Source: Microscillaceae bacterium
GTDB lineage: Bacteria > Bacteroidota > Bacteroidia > Cytophagales > Microscillaceae
Length of the DNA stretch: 64,000 nt
Reading direction: 5' to 3'
Assembly (NCBI GenBank): GCA_011390205.1
Contig: JAABSX010000008.1
Span: 1 to 64,000, forward strand
The position numbers and the translations under genes were made by a program. Shown here piece after piece: positions 26,316 through 35,907 of this stretch. The notes beneath the pieces are model-generated. The model saw only the letters and a program-made list of their open reading frames with translations, was not told the DNA's origin and made no database searches. How positions within the stretch are numbered: position 1 is the first letter of the stretch; each line of letters starts with the position of its first letter.

Positions 26316-26756
26316 ATGACTAAAAAATATACACTCTACACTGCTTGCCTACTCTACATTTTTATCTTTATCTCGGCTTGCTCTTCTCAAAATGAAAAAC
26401 AAAAAAACAGCACCGAAACTACTGAGACCACTGAAACTATACCAACACAAGTGCTGCAAACGGAGCTTAGCCCTGCTGCCATCAAAGGAAAAAGAATCTT
26501 TATGGCAAACTGCTCGGCTTGCCATCTTATGAGCAATGAAAAACTTGTGGGCCCTGGCATGAAAGGTGTAACAGAGAAATACGACAAAGAATGGCTCATC
26601 AAGTTTATCAGCAACTCTCAAAAAATGATTGCAGAAGGTGATGAAAAAGCCGTGAAAGTCTATCAGGAATATAACCAAACAGTCATGAGCAACTTCCAGT
26701 TTACGGACGAGCAATATGACTTCCTGTTGGCTTATCTCAAAGAAGGAGGAAAATAA
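26316..26756 (+). CDS. Cytochrome c lipoprotein
   Basis: 146 residues. A lipoprotein signal peptide ends at Cys22 (IFISAC), followed by a Ser/Thr/Glu-rich linker (30-50). The class I cytochrome c domain has the haem motif CSACH (67-71), the GPGMKGV segment after it, and a probable axial Met125 in the TVMSNF context. It is likely tethered to a membrane face exposed to the periplasm and carries electrons. The next gene (a glycosyltransferase) begins 14 bp later, so both may share a transcript though functions differ. Confidence 0.93.
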   Translation: MTKKYTLYTACLLYIFIFISACSSQNEKQKNSTETTETTETIPTQVLQTELSPAAIKGKRIFMANCSACHLMSNEKLVGPGMKGVTEKYDKEWLIKFISNSQKMIAEGDEKAVKVYQEYNQTVMSNFQFTDEQYDFLLAYLKEGGK

Positions 26757-26770
26757 AATAGCACACGTAC

Positions 26771-27928
26771 ATGAAAGCTCCCCAAAACAGCCATTTTAGA
26801 GTACTTTGGATTACCCAAAATTACCCTCCAAGCAAGGGAGGAATGGCAGAATCTTGTGATAGGATTGTCTATCATCTTCGTCAGGCAGGACTACAGATTG
26901 ATGTGCTGCATCTTTTTGAGCGTGCCACACACCCCAAAGTAAGAAATACACAAGGCGGCAGAGAGTTTATCTTCCCGATAGATGCCGACATAGCCCATAC
27001 TTTTAACCTTGTCTGGAATTTTTTGGAAGAACAGCAAAAGGAAAGTCAATGGACGCATTTGGTCGCTTTTGGGGGCTATTTGCCTCTGCTTGCTGCCCCC
27101 GTTCTGTGCTCTTGGCTCAACATCCCTTTAATGACCTGCATCAGAGGCAATGATTTTGATGCAGCTATTTTTTCACCCAAAAGAAGGGAAGTACTCTATG
27201 AAGCCCTGCGAAACTCCGCAGCAGTAGGATCTGTAAGCCAAGACAAGTCCCAAAAAATCAAAGCGCTTTTTCCAGAAGTCCCGACTTACTTCACCCCCAA
27301 TGGCATAGACTGTAGCACTTGGCAAGCACAAGGAAGTGACCAACAAGCAGCCCAAAAGTGGAGGGAAACACACTTACAAGAAGGGCGAAAATTGGTAGGG
27401 CTTTTTGGACATTTAAAAGAGAAAAAAGGCGTGGTCTTTTTCTTAAAAGCACTTGGCTTGGCGCAAAAGAACCACCAAGTGCACCTGCTTTTTGTAGGTG
27501 AATTTGCCGAAGATGTCAAAGATTTTTTGAGAACACATGGGGAGGCTTTTCATTATACACACTACCCTTTTATGGATAGATTTACGCTGCTGCCTTATTA
27601 TTTGGCCTGTGATGCTGTGGCAGTTCCTTCTTTTTATGACGGAATGCCCAATGTATTGCTAGAGGCAGGAGCCCTGGGCTTGCCCTTGATTGCTGCCAAG
27701 GTGGCAGGCATGAAAGATGTGCTAGAAGATGAAAAACACGGGTTTTTGTTTGCACCCAATGATACAAAAGCCGCTATGGAAGCCATTTTTCATTTTGCAG
27801 AATCAGACAGTGAAAAACTGAAAAACATGGGGCAACACCTTCAGCAACACTTGAAAAGCCAGTTTAGCATAGAATCAGAAACAAAAAACTACCAAAAAAT
27901 ATTTCAAGAAATGTCTGCTAAAAAGTAG
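26771..27928 (+). CDS. Glycosyltransferase, family 4 type
   Basis: 385 residues with the GT-B fold. The N-terminal WITQNYPPSKGGMAESCDRI is the usual GT4 glycine-rich start. C-terminal motifs are LVGLFGHLKEKKGVVFFLKA, a nucleotide-binding VPSFYDGMPNVLLEAGALG with the E-x7-E type pattern, and DVLEDEKHGFLFAPND. A retaining transfer from a nucleotide sugar to a lipid or polysaccharide acceptor is expected in the cytosol at the inner membrane. Sugar and acceptor are unknown. It follows the cytochrome c gene by 14 bp and ends before a hairpin. Confidence 0.9.
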   Translation: MKAPQNSHFRVLWITQNYPPSKGGMAESCDRIVYHLRQAGLQIDVLHLFERATHPKVRNTQGGREFIFPIDADIAHTFNLVWNFLEEQQKESQWTHLVAFGGYLPLLAAPVLCSWLNIPLMTCIRGNDFDAAIFSPKRREVLYEALRNSAAVGSVSQDKSQKIKALFPEVPTYFTPNGIDCSTWQAQGSDQQAAQKWRETHLQEGRKLVGLFGHLKEKKGVVFFLKALGLAQKNHQVHLLFVGEFAEDVKDFLRTHGEAFHYTHYPFMDRFTLLPYYLACDAVAVPSFYDGMPNVLLEAGALGLPLIAAKVAGMKDVLEDEKHGFLFAPNDTKAAMEAIFHFAESDSEKLKNMGQHLQQHLKSQFSIESETKNYQKIFQEMSAKK

Positions 27929-27940
27929 TGTGATTCGTGA

Positions 27941-27963
27941 AGACACCTCCCCGTAAGGTGTCT
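27941..27963 (+). terminator. Hairpin after the glycosyltransferase
   Basis: AGACACCT and AGGTGTCT form an 8-bp stem around CCCCGTA, 12 bases after the stop. No T-run follows, so it may be a weak terminator or a protective 3' hairpin. Confidence 0.5.
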
Positions 27964-28025
27964 CACCTACGGAAACTTTGGTATCTCACCAAAATTAGAC
28001 TAAAGAAAATAGATTACTTTTGTTT

Positions 28026-28991
28026 ATGAAAAAAAAATCTCGTGTCCATCAAGAATTAGAGGCAGAACTTCAAAAAATGCGATTTTATCCCTTGCGTAGT
28101 TTGCTTGTCTGGCAAAAGGGTGAATTTATCTTCGAGTATGATGCTTACGGAAAAAATGACCATGTGCTACATGAAGCACAATCTACCAGTAAAAGTATTC
28201 AGACGCTTTTGCTTGGAGCAATCCAAAAAGAGGGCTATCTCAAAGATTTAGACCAAAAAATCGCCCCTTTTTTCAAAGAATATAACTACCTAGACTGGAG
28301 CAATGCCAAGGCAGACATCACACTCAGGCACTTAATCACGATGCAGGCAGGGCTTGACTGGAACGAAGGACGAGTTTCTTATAATTTAATCTACGAAAAT
28401 CATAGCAATCTACTCTCAGAATCTGACAACTGGATTGAGTTTGCACTCAATAGACCTATGCTTCACCCACCTGGTAAGGGTTTTCAGTATAGCAGTGCCG
28501 CCCCGATTATGCTCTCCAAGGTCATCAAAGAGGCTACTCAAAAAACAAATAAATATTGGCTAGAGAAGTGTCTTTTTACCCCATTAGGGATTGAGTTTTA
28601 TGAAGTAGCTACTTGCCCCCATGAGCCTGAGGTGCTCGGCGATTTAGAGATTTGCCCAAGAGATTTGCTCAAGATAGGGCAGCTTGTGTTACAAAAAGGA
28701 ATGTGGGAAGGCAAAGAACTCGTTCCAGCTGCTTGGATAGATTATATCAGCGCACCCATCCTAAAAATAGATGCTCTCCGCAGCTACGGAGCTATGTGGT
28801 GGCGCGGCAAGCCGCCCCTTACTTTTTACGAGATGGTCTATGCTTGGGGCATTGGGGGGCAGCACATCTTTTTGTTGCCTGAGTTTGAGGCGGTGGTAGT
28901 TACTATGGGTAGATTTTATGAAATAGATTTTGACCTGACCGCTTTTCATTTATTGAACCAATGGGTACTGCCCCTTCTTAAAAAATCATAA
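28026..28991 (+). CDS. Serine beta-lactamase-fold hydrolase
   Basis: The ATG at 28026 gives 321 residues starting MKKKSRVHQ. The fold is that of class C beta-lactamases and penicillin-binding-protein-like esterases: S-x-x-K in QSTSKSIQTLLLG, a Tyr-Ser motif in FQYSSAAPIMLSKV, and WGIGGQHIFLLPEFEAVVV where the KTG box would be. There is no signal peptide or lipobox, which suggests a cytoplasmic esterase or peptidase rather than a resistance enzyme. TACTTTTG lies only four bases before the ATG; if it is a promoter -7 box, the mRNA would be leaderless. Confidence 0.82.
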   Translation: MKKKSRVHQELEAELQKMRFYPLRSLLVWQKGEFIFEYDAYGKNDHVLHEAQSTSKSIQTLLLGAIQKEGYLKDLDQKIAPFFKEYNYLDWSNAKADITLRHLITMQAGLDWNEGRVSYNLIYENHSNLLSESDNWIEFALNRPMLHPPGKGFQYSSAAPIMLSKVIKEATQKTNKYWLEKCLFTPLGIEFYEVATCPHEPEVLGDLEICPRDLLKIGQLVLQKGMWEGKELVPAAWIDYISAPILKIDALRSYGAMWWRGKPPLTFYEMVYAWGIGGQHIFLLPEFEAVVVTMGRFYEIDFDLTAFHLLNQWVLPLLKKS

Positions 28992-28993
28992 AA

Positions 28994-29054
28994 ACCGAAG
29001 CTAAAAAAAGCACTTAGAGGTTGTCTTTTGATAGATTACTTTCTGGGCTTCGGT
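28994..29054 (+). repeat. Long-loop inverted repeat after the beta-lactamase-fold gene
   Basis: ACCGAAGC (28994-29001) and GCTTCGGT (29047-29054) could close a 45-base loop between convergent genes. It may be part of a terminator, but the long loop makes this uncertain. Confidence 0.3.
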
Positions 29055-29116
29055 GGCGGAAAAAAGAAAGTCTCAAAGATTTAAAAAAAAGCCTACAATG
29101 GTGAGGTTTTTCAGTT

Positions 29117-29518
29117 TTATCCTCGGCTTTTCTCGTATTCTGCCACGGCCTCTCTTGATACATTGAGTTTTTCTAATGATTCAGCATAGACTTTCATTTC
29201 ATCCTGATTATTGCCAAAGGCATCTTCATCACTGCTTCTGTCTGTGCGGATAAGCTCTAAAAGCCAGTAAAGTGCCTTTATTCGCTCAAACTCAGTCTGC
29301 TTGTTTAGGGTATCATAGACATCTTGGGCAAATTCCTCCCCACTTTTTTGTTTTGCTTGCTGAATAATGTTCTTGTATTCGTCTGCGGTGAGGTGATGCT
29401 CTTCACTGCTTAGCTCTACGAGTAAGTGTTTTTCGCTGTCTTGAAGTTTGCCATCGGCTTTTGCACCTAATAGCATGAGCCCAAATACGGCTTGGTTGTA
29501 AGTGAGTGATTCGTTCAT
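29117..29518 (-). CDS. TerB-like small cytoplasmic protein
   Basis: 133 residues, all helical and acidic. The N-terminal AVFGLMLLGAKADGKLQDSE resembles the TerB fold, whose hallmark is an ADG-x-x-x-x-E turn that can bind metal. The rest (LTADEYKNIIQQAKQKSGEE, FERIKALYWLLELIRTD) keeps a helical-bundle pattern. TerB-like proteins occur in tellurite and stress operons and as scaffolds; no other ter gene is present. The assignment is by pattern only. It is a single gene, 131 bp downstream of the response regulator. Confidence 0.55.
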   Translation of the reverse strand: MNESLTYNQAVFGLMLLGAKADGKLQDSEKHLLVELSSEEHHLTADEYKNIIQQAKQKSGEEFAQDVYDTLNKQTEFERIKALYWLLELIRTDRSSDEDAFGNNQDEMKVYAESLEKLNVSREAVAEYEKSRG

Positions 29519-29649
29519 TTTTAGATTCTCTAAATGTTTAGGACTTCATTTGGCCTTGCAAAAATGGTAAATTCATTTTTTTAAACAAACCATCTGTGCT
29601 AAAAACATCGATTTATTGTCTATTTATTTTACATAAATCTTCCAAAAAA

Positions 29650-30066
29650 TCAAGGTCTATCACTATAAGCAACGAGGGCTATGTTCATGATTTTATCTAG
29701 CTTTTCTTCATCAATGGGTTTGAAAAAATACCCTTTGATGAGTTTATACTGCTTAGATTTTTTAATATCATCTTGGTCAATGGAAGATGTCAGCATGATG
29801 ATAGGTATTGTAAAATTGAGTGATACACGGGGCAGATTATCCAAGAACTCCCAGCCGTTCATGATAGGCATGTTGATGTCTAGCAATATCAGACTCACAG
29901 GGGCTTGTGTATTGCTTTGTGCTTGCTTCATAAAGTTGAGTGCGGCCTCTCCATCTTTGAAAGTAGATATGTAACAGTTGGGGGATTTTCTCTCTATTAG
30001 TTTTTTGATAATGAGTGTAGTGATAGGGTCATCTTCTATCAGCACAATGTGCTTAATTTGGTGCAT
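29650..30066 (-). CDS. Single-domain response regulator
   Basis: 138 residues forming one receiver domain: acidic pocket IEDD (10-13), phospho-acceptor D63 in ILLDINMP, T93 in MLTSS and K116 in YFFKPID. No DNA-binding or enzymatic output is present. It is most like the Rcp1/CheY-type regulators paired with phytochrome-like or PAS kinases. The start overlaps the stop of the upstream histidine-kinase gene by 14 bp, so it is very likely that kinase's partner. Confidence 0.93.
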   Translation of the reverse strand: MHQIKHIVLIEDDPITTLIIKKLIERKSPNCYISTFKDGEAALNFMKQAQSNTQAPVSLILLDINMPIMNGWEFLDNLPRVSLNFTIPIIMLTSSIDQDDIKKSKQYKLIKGYFFKPIDEEKLDKIMNIALVAYSDRP

Positions 30067-33000
30067 AAAAGTATATTTTGAATGTTGAACCTATGCCTGG
30101 CTGGCTTTCTACCTCTATTTTGCCACCCATAGCATCTATTTGTGTTTTGGTGATGTAAAGCCCGAAGCCCCTTGCATCTTCATTGTTATGAAATGTTTTA
30201 TACATTCCAAAAAGTTTATCTTTGTGTCTTTCTAGGTCTATTCCTAATCCATTGTCTTTTACATACATCGACACGCAGTTCTTGGTTTTTTCTGCACTGA
30301 TGTCAATAAGTGGGTTTTTCTCTAAATCGTGGTATTTAATGGCATTGCTGAGTATATTTATAAGAATACTATCTAAATAGGCAGGGATGGCCTCAATATT
30401 GATTTCATCTGCTACATCTATGTTGATTTTTATTTTATGCTTTAAGATTTCACCAGCCAAGATATCAAGTGTATGGTTAATGGCCTTTTTTAGATTAATG
30501 GCATATCTAGGCCTAGATAGATTTTCATTGATAGTAACAATTTCATTAAGATTGTAGATGGTTTGGTCTAGTTGTGTAGCACTGGTATCAAGCATATCTA
30601 GGTAGAATGTTTGCTCTTCTTTGCTTTCAGCTCCTTTCATCAGTCCTATCAGCCCTGTAAAATTGGCAGCATGTGTGCGGATGTTATGTGATACAATGTA
30701 TGCAAAACTTTTGAGTTTTGTATTTTGCTCACTGCTGATGTCTAGCAGTTTCTGGGTCTGGATTAAGTTATCCAGTTGCTCGGTGATGTCAAAACCCACA
30801 CAAAGAATTTCACAGACTTCTCCACTTTCATCAAGCACCCCTCTAAACTCCCATTTTGAGCCTTTGATGCTGTCATCTTTAGCTCTTTTTCGGAGGATGA
30901 CTGCATGTGGTTTTTCTGGCTCTCGGATACACTCGACTACGATTGCTTTGCAGATTTCTTGGTCTTCTTCGATGATATTGGTAAGTGCCGAAGCACCGAT
31001 GAATGTTGTACCTTTGCCAAATAGCTGGTAAAAATACCCATTGATATAGCTATAATTGCCATTCATATCTATTTTGACGACATATACAGACTGGCTGTCT
31101 AAGACAGATTGGTATTGCCTTGCTATTCTGAGGGCTTTCTCTTTTGACTCTTTAAGTGCCAGTGCGGCAGATTTGTATTCGGTGATGTCTTGGTGAATGC
31201 CGATAGCTCTGAGTCCTTTGCCATTTTCTGTTTTTGAGATGACCTTTCCCGTATCCAGTATCCACCTCCACTTGCCTTCTTTGGTTTTTATTCTAAACTC
31301 TTCTTGAAAAAAGTCAGATCTGCCTTCTTTTTGGTCATCTACTAAAATCTTCGCTTTGGCTACATCATCGGGGTGCAGTAGTTCAAAAAAAGCACTGTCA
31401 CTTTTAGTTACCTCTTCTAAACTATATCCTAGCATCTGTGCCCATTGTTCGTTGTATGTAGTATGGCCTTTCTGTATGTCCCAATCCCAAGCCCCTAATT
31501 TGGCAGCACTGAATATGAGCAATAGCTGCATTTTCTGATCTTCGAGTACTTGTTTTGCTTTGGTAAGTTCCTCGAGATTTGCTCTGAGTTCTTCTTGTGA
31601 TACTCTGAGTTCTTCTTCGATGGCCCTGAGTTCTTGGTTTGTTTCTGACAAAAGATTTTCACTATTTTTCCTTTCTGTGATGTCCACAGCTGTCAGCACA
31701 AAAGCCTCCATTTGTTTTTCTTCATTCAGTACGGCTTGTATGGTATTGAGGTAGGTCATAGATTGGTAATTTACCTCAAAACTGTGCTTCATTTCTTTTT
31801 CTAAATCTGGTAAAACTTCTATAATAACCTCATACACCTCCTCGGTCAGGCTATGTTTGATAGGCTGACCAATGAGTATGTTTGGGTCTATTCCATGTTT
31901 TTCGTAGCCCTTTCCCCCTGTGTATAAGAAGTGTAGATTTCTATCAATCAAGCTGATAGAACCTTCGGGAAAGTTATCTACGATGATACGAAGGTGTTTT
32001 TGTAGTTCTTTTAGTCTTAGTTCTGTTTGTCTTTTGGGCGTAATATCCCTTGATATGGCGATGACATACTCTTTACCATCAATTTTTTTTAGATTTACAG
32101 TTACTTCTACTTGAGTTATTTTGCCTGTTTTTTGGTGTTTATTTTCACTTTCTAATACGATTCTTTTGTGCATTCTTAGATTCTGAATATGTGCCTCCCA
32201 AGCCTCTTCATTTTTGAATAGTACCTCAAAGTCTTTCACCCTGTATTTCTGAGCATCTTTGGGAGAGACACCCAACCTTACGGATGCTGCCTCATTCAGG
32301 TAAATAAGCCGCCCATCGGTATCACTTACTTGGATGGCATCATGGCTATGGTTTACAAATTTTTCTAGCAGTATCAGTTGTTTTTTACTCCTCAGCTCTG
32401 CTTGCCGTGCGATGACTCTTTCTGTAGTATCTATGGCGATAAATGCAACGCCCACAATATCTCCTTCAGGCTTTCTGATGGGATTGTAATGTACTTCATA
32501 ATACCTTTGCTCTAGGTCTTCATTGCCGTAGATAGTTTCTTGTAGGAGATATTCTCCATGGAGTGCTTTCTGAAAGTTTTCATTGGCAAGTTCTCTGTCT
32601 TTTTCATTGCTGATAAATGAGAAAGCATTTAATCCTATTTTTATATCCGTGCCGTAGATATTTTTCATAGCTTGGCGGTGTGCTTCATTAAAACTGGTAT
32701 AGCAGTGATTCAAATCCAAAGAAAACATGGCATTTTGGTAGCTTTCTTGGATACATTTCAGGATGTTGTATTGGTTTTGTAGTTTTTGGATAAATGTCTG
32801 TGTATCTGAGCTGTTTTTGTGCTGATTTTTGGAGGTTTGTGGGTCTTTTTGGTGAGGTGTTTCCGAGGTGATTTGATAATTTTTGAGCAAAAACTGAGGC
32901 TGTTTACTCTTCTGGTCTTTAATAATTCTAGCCTCACAATTTACCCATACATAATATCCCCTCTGGCATCTAATTTCTAGCAGTGCGATACAACAGGAAG

Positions 33001-33262
33001 CATCTCCACTGAGGTATTTTTGCTGTTGCTGTGTCCAGCTATTTTGAGAATCTTCACTTAAAAGGTCTTCTAGAGTAATGCCTTTACTATCTTCTATCCC
33101 AAAGTAGCCGAGTTTTTCTAACAATTTTGGCTGAAACCATTCTTGGTTTGCCTCCCCAATACTTGAAATACTGCATCCATCTGAACTGCGTTCTAAAGCG
33201 AAACTGAGCAAATCATCATGCTCTTTTATTGCTTGGTAAAGCTGTCTTTTAAGATAACTCAT
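30053..33262 (-). CDS. Large PAS-rich sensor histidine kinase
   Basis: 1069 residues without membrane segments. About six PAS/PAC units can be counted; examples are NAMFSLDLNHCYTSFNEAHR, DAIQVSDTDGRLIYLNEAAS, SAAKLGAWDWDIQKGHTTYN and YVVKIDMNGNYSYINGYFYQ. Two coiled-coil linkers separate some of them. The kinase core begins at about 840 with the H-box IVSHNIRTHAANFTGLIGL. The ATPase follows: N-box NILSNAIKYHD, G1 DNGLGIDLERHKD and G2 DARGFGLYITK. It senses a cytosolic signal of unknown kind and phosphorylates the overlapping receiver gene. A TAnnTTTG word lies at 33331-33324 upstream. Confidence 0.93.
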   Translation of the reverse strand: MSYLKRQLYQAIKEHDDLLSFALERSSDGCSISSIGEANQEWFQPKLLEKLGYFGIEDSKGITLEDLLSEDSQNSWTQQQQKYLSGDASCCIALLEIRCQRGYYVWVNCEARIIKDQKSKQPQFLLKNYQITSETPHQKDPQTSKNQHKNSSDTQTFIQKLQNQYNILKCIQESYQNAMFSLDLNHCYTSFNEAHRQAMKNIYGTDIKIGLNAFSFISNEKDRELANENFQKALHGEYLLQETIYGNEDLEQRYYEVHYNPIRKPEGDIVGVAFIAIDTTERVIARQAELRSKKQLILLEKFVNHSHDAIQVSDTDGRLIYLNEAASVRLGVSPKDAQKYRVKDFEVLFKNEEAWEAHIQNLRMHKRIVLESENKHQKTGKITQVEVTVNLKKIDGKEYVIAISRDITPKRQTELRLKELQKHLRIIVDNFPEGSISLIDRNLHFLYTGGKGYEKHGIDPNILIGQPIKHSLTEEVYEVIIEVLPDLEKEMKHSFEVNYQSMTYLNTIQAVLNEEKQMEAFVLTAVDITERKNSENLLSETNQELRAIEEELRVSQEELRANLEELTKAKQVLEDQKMQLLLIFSAAKLGAWDWDIQKGHTTYNEQWAQMLGYSLEEVTKSDSAFFELLHPDDVAKAKILVDDQKEGRSDFFQEEFRIKTKEGKWRWILDTGKVISKTENGKGLRAIGIHQDITEYKSAALALKESKEKALRIARQYQSVLDSQSVYVVKIDMNGNYSYINGYFYQLFGKGTTFIGASALTNIIEEDQEICKAIVVECIREPEKPHAVILRKRAKDDSIKGSKWEFRGVLDESGEVCEILCVGFDITEQLDNLIQTQKLLDISSEQNTKLKSFAYIVSHNIRTHAANFTGLIGLMKGAESKEEQTFYLDMLDTSATQLDQTIYNLNEIVTINENLSRPRYAINLKKAINHTLDILAGEILKHKIKINIDVADEINIEAIPAYLDSILINILSNAIKYHDLEKNPLIDISAEKTKNCVSMYVKDNGLGIDLERHKDKLFGMYKTFHNNEDARGFGLYITKTQIDAMGGKIEVESQPGIGSTFKIYFYAPN

Positions 33263-33587
33263 ACAGACCCATCCCCTTGTTTATGTGGTAAATTTAATAA
33301 CAGCGTCCTGTACAGAACACAAACAAATGTAGTTGATTATATCGAATAATCTGTGTTTGTACTATTAAGGTTAAATATTTTATATGTATTATTTTGCACT
33401 TAAATTTATATTATTCAGTATTGTCTACGATTTTTTATCCTCAAATGTATGTATCTTAGTCTGTTACGCAACAATGAATTTTTAGTTATTTATCAATCAA
33501 AAATGTTTGATATTTCTTTCTGACATTGGTTTTTGAAATAAAATATTCTTTATACTCTACTGACCCTATTATTTGCCCCAAATCGAC
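33263..33587. other. Intergenic stretch between tonB and the PAS kinase
   Basis: AT-rich DNA upstream of the kinase gene. It holds a candidate -7 box TACATTTG (33331-33324, minus) and just behind it a GATTAT/ATAATC inverted repeat (33334-33350) that could be an operator. No coding frame is convincing. Confidence 0.35.
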
Positions 33588-33626
33588 AAAAAAACGACTC
33601 ACAAGTCTTGTAACTTATGAGTCGTT
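33588..33626 (-). terminator. Rho-independent terminator after tonB
   Basis: AACGACTCA and TGAGTCGTT form a 9-bp stem, extended by AAGT/ACTT after one mismatch, around CTTGTA. Read on the minus strand it ends in seven T. Confidence 0.9.
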
Positions 33627-33661
33627 ATATTGTTTATGACCTGTTATATGCTTCCCCTGTT

Positions 33662-34351
33662 TTAGCTGAGTTTGAAAGCGATTGGCACGGTCATTTTTTG
33701 CTTGACGGCACGCCCTCGCTGCTTACCTGGTGACCATTTGGGAGATTCTTTGATGACCCTTATTGCTTCTTCATCGCATCCTGAGCCTATTCCTTTCAGT
33801 ACTTTGATATCAGTCAGTGCGCCATCCTTCCCTACCACAAACTGCACAATCACTTTGCCCTCTACACCCATTCGGCGGGCTTGCTTGGGATACTGAATGT
33901 TTTTGCCCACATATTTGTAAAATTCAGGAAAACCTCCCTGCGGCTGGGCTGACTCTTCTACCACCAAGAATATCTCATCTTCTTGCTCTTCTACCTGTGG
34001 GGGGGGTGGGGGTGCATCTATTTTGATGGGCTTCACCACTGCTTTTTCTTCTTTGACTTCTACATCCAAGTCCATTTCCACTTCTTGCTCTATCTCCTCT
34101 TCATCGGGTACTTCTATAATCTCAGGCTGCTGAAGCACAGGCGGCGGCGGTGGGGGCATCTCCGTGATAGGAATATCTAAGATTTCAGTTTCTTCTGACT
34201 CTAGAGTGCCAAGGCTTACGACCTCCAAGTCGTCATAAAATTTCCACTCAAAGGCACTAATTACCAATAAAAGACTGAAAATCAAACCTACAAAAAAGAG
34301 TGGGGAGCTGAGTCTGTAAACATCGGCCTTGGGGTTTTTCTTTTGTTCCAT
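33662..34351 (-). CDS. tonB: Energy-transducing protein TonB
   Basis: 229 residues: a short basic N-terminus, one membrane helix (about 17-34, LFFVGLIFSLLLVISAF), a periplasmic spacer with two proline stretches (MPPPPPPV and APPPPPQV) separated by a very acidic segment, and the C-terminal TonB domain (about 140-229: GKNIQYPKQARRMGVEGKVI, GIGSGCDEEAIRVIKESPKW, MTVPIAFKL). It couples inner-membrane proton flow to TonB-dependent receptors. No exbB or exbD is adjacent. It has its own terminator and is probably monocistronic. Confidence 0.92.
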   Translation of the reverse strand: MEQKKNPKADVYRLSSPLFFVGLIFSLLLVISAFEWKFYDDLEVVSLGTLESEETEILDIPITEMPPPPPPVLQQPEIIEVPDEEEIEQEVEMDLDVEVKEEKAVVKPIKIDAPPPPPQVEEQEDEIFLVVEESAQPQGGFPEFYKYVGKNIQYPKQARRMGVEGKVIVQFVVGKDGALTDIKVLKGIGSGCDEEAIRVIKESPKWSPGKQRGRAVKQKMTVPIAFKLS

Positions 34352-34711
34352 GGTTTATGGGGGTTTTTAGGGTTTATAAGTTTTCCTTGTAATTGTTTAA
34401 TTTCATCACAGAAAAATATAAAAAAAATTAACTTTACATGTACAAACGTAAGAAATCAAGCTAAGTTACAGTAAAACTAAAAAAATAGTTGTGGATGTAT
34501 GTTAATATTTATTTTCTATGACAGTGCGAAATTAATCTAAAAGTTACTCAGGCAGTTTTTCCGAAGATTATCAAATGATGAAGTTTTTTGACACAATATA
34601 TCCGAAAAACACTAAAAAATAAATACTTGACAACCAATCACTTAGCATTTAATTATAAAATGAAAAAGAAGATAACTTGGATAACTCTGAAAAAAAAACC
34701 TAAATTTAAGC
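34352..34711. other. Divergent spacer between tonB and the PLP enzyme
   Basis: 360 AT-rich bases. TACGTTTG (34450-34443, minus) is a possible -7 box for tonB with no -33 partner. I found no conserved SAM-riboswitch core ahead of the sulphur-amino-acid gene. Confidence 0.35.
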
Positions 34712-35881
34712 ATGGATATTTCTTACATCATCAATGAATTGGGCGAAGACCGAGCGTCTTACCTCAATTCGGTAGCACCGCCTATTTTTCAGACGGCCAT
34801 GTTTAGCTCTAACACAGTGGCAGAGATGCGTGAGCTACTTCAATACGAAGCAGAGCGGCCTTTTTATACAAGAGGCAATAACCCTACTACAGATTTACTT
34901 CGCAAAAAAATGGCAGCACTAGAAAAAGCCGAAGATGCACTCATCTTTGGCAGTGGCAGTGCAGCCATTGCAGCAGCCGTATTGGCTCAGCTACAGACAG
35001 GAGACCACGTGGTCTGTGTAAAAAAACCTTATAGCTGGACCAACAAGCTCATGACCGTCTTCTTGCCTAGGTTCGGGATAGAGACCACCCTCGTGGATGG
35101 TACTGATGCCGCTAATTACGAAAGAGCCATCCGCCCCAGTACCAAAGTACTCTACCTCGAAAGCCCCAACTCTTGGACTTATGAGCTGCAAGACATAGAA
35201 GCCGTGGTCAAAATCGCTAAAAAACACGGACTAGTTACGGTCATGGACAATAGCTGGGCTACTCCGCTTTACCAGACCCCCATCGAGATGGGGATAGACT
35301 TGGTGGCACACTCAGGCACGAAATACATCGCAGGGCACAGTGATGCCGTGGCGGGTATTTTATGTGGCTCACAGGCAATGATGCGTAAAATATTCGCCTC
35401 TGAATATATGGCATTGGGTGGCATCATCTCTCCTTTTAATGCTTGGCTACTCCTGAGAGGGCTACGTACCCTGCCCACACGCATGGAGAGGGTAAGCCAG
35501 ACCACAGAAAAAGTGGTAGCATTTTTAGACCAGCATCCACTTGTGGAGAAGGTATATTTCCCGTTTTTGGAGCATCACCCACAATACGAGCTTGCCAAAA
35601 AACAAATGAAAAAACCCTCAGGTCTGTTTAGCATCCAAGTAAAAGCCGATACAATAGAACAAGCAGAGGCTTTTTGCAATCATTTGAATAGATTTTTGCT
35701 GGCTGTCTCTTGGGGAGCCTATGAATCTCTCATCTTCCCTGCATGCACGCTGTATGCCTCTGAAATCTACAAAAGCCCTGATTTGCCTTGGAATATGGTC
35801 AGAATCAGCATAGGGCTAGACGAGCCTGATGTACTCATCAATGACTTGGCACAAGCCCTAGAAGCCATGCAAAAGGCCTAG
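34712..35881 (+). CDS. PLP-dependent trans-sulfuration enzyme (Cys/Met metabolism family)
   Basis: 389 residues of the cystathionine gamma-synthase/lyase fold. Conserved are VAPPIFQTAMFSS, the cofactor-phosphate loop PFYTRGNNPTTDLLRKKMAA, FGSGSAAIAAAVLA, VMDNSWATP with the ring-binding Asp179, and the Schiff-base Lys204 in AHSGTKYIAGHSDAV. It could be cystathionine beta- or gamma-lyase, gamma-synthase or methionine gamma-lyase; sequence alone does not decide. It makes or breaks C-S bonds of homocysteine/cysteine metabolites. A good terminator follows. Confidence 0.88.
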   Translation: MDISYIINELGEDRASYLNSVAPPIFQTAMFSSNTVAEMRELLQYEAERPFYTRGNNPTTDLLRKKMAALEKAEDALIFGSGSAAIAAAVLAQLQTGDHVVCVKKPYSWTNKLMTVFLPRFGIETTLVDGTDAANYERAIRPSTKVLYLESPNSWTYELQDIEAVVKIAKKHGLVTVMDNSWATPLYQTPIEMGIDLVAHSGTKYIAGHSDAVAGILCGSQAMMRKIFASEYMALGGIISPFNAWLLLRGLRTLPTRMERVSQTTEKVVAFLDQHPLVEKVYFPFLEHHPQYELAKKQMKKPSGLFSIQVKADTIEQAEAFCNHLNRFLLAVSWGAYESLIFPACTLYASEIYKSPDLPWNMVRISIGLDEPDVLINDLAQALEAMQKA

Positions 35882-35907
35882 CCTTCTACACCAAAAGGGC
35901 CAACAGA

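Noticed and set aside
34661-34738. 25-codon leader frame before the PLP enzyme gene
   Set aside because: It is Lys-rich, overlaps the real start in another frame and has no attenuator hairpin or T-run. Also no SAM-riboswitch core was found in this leader.
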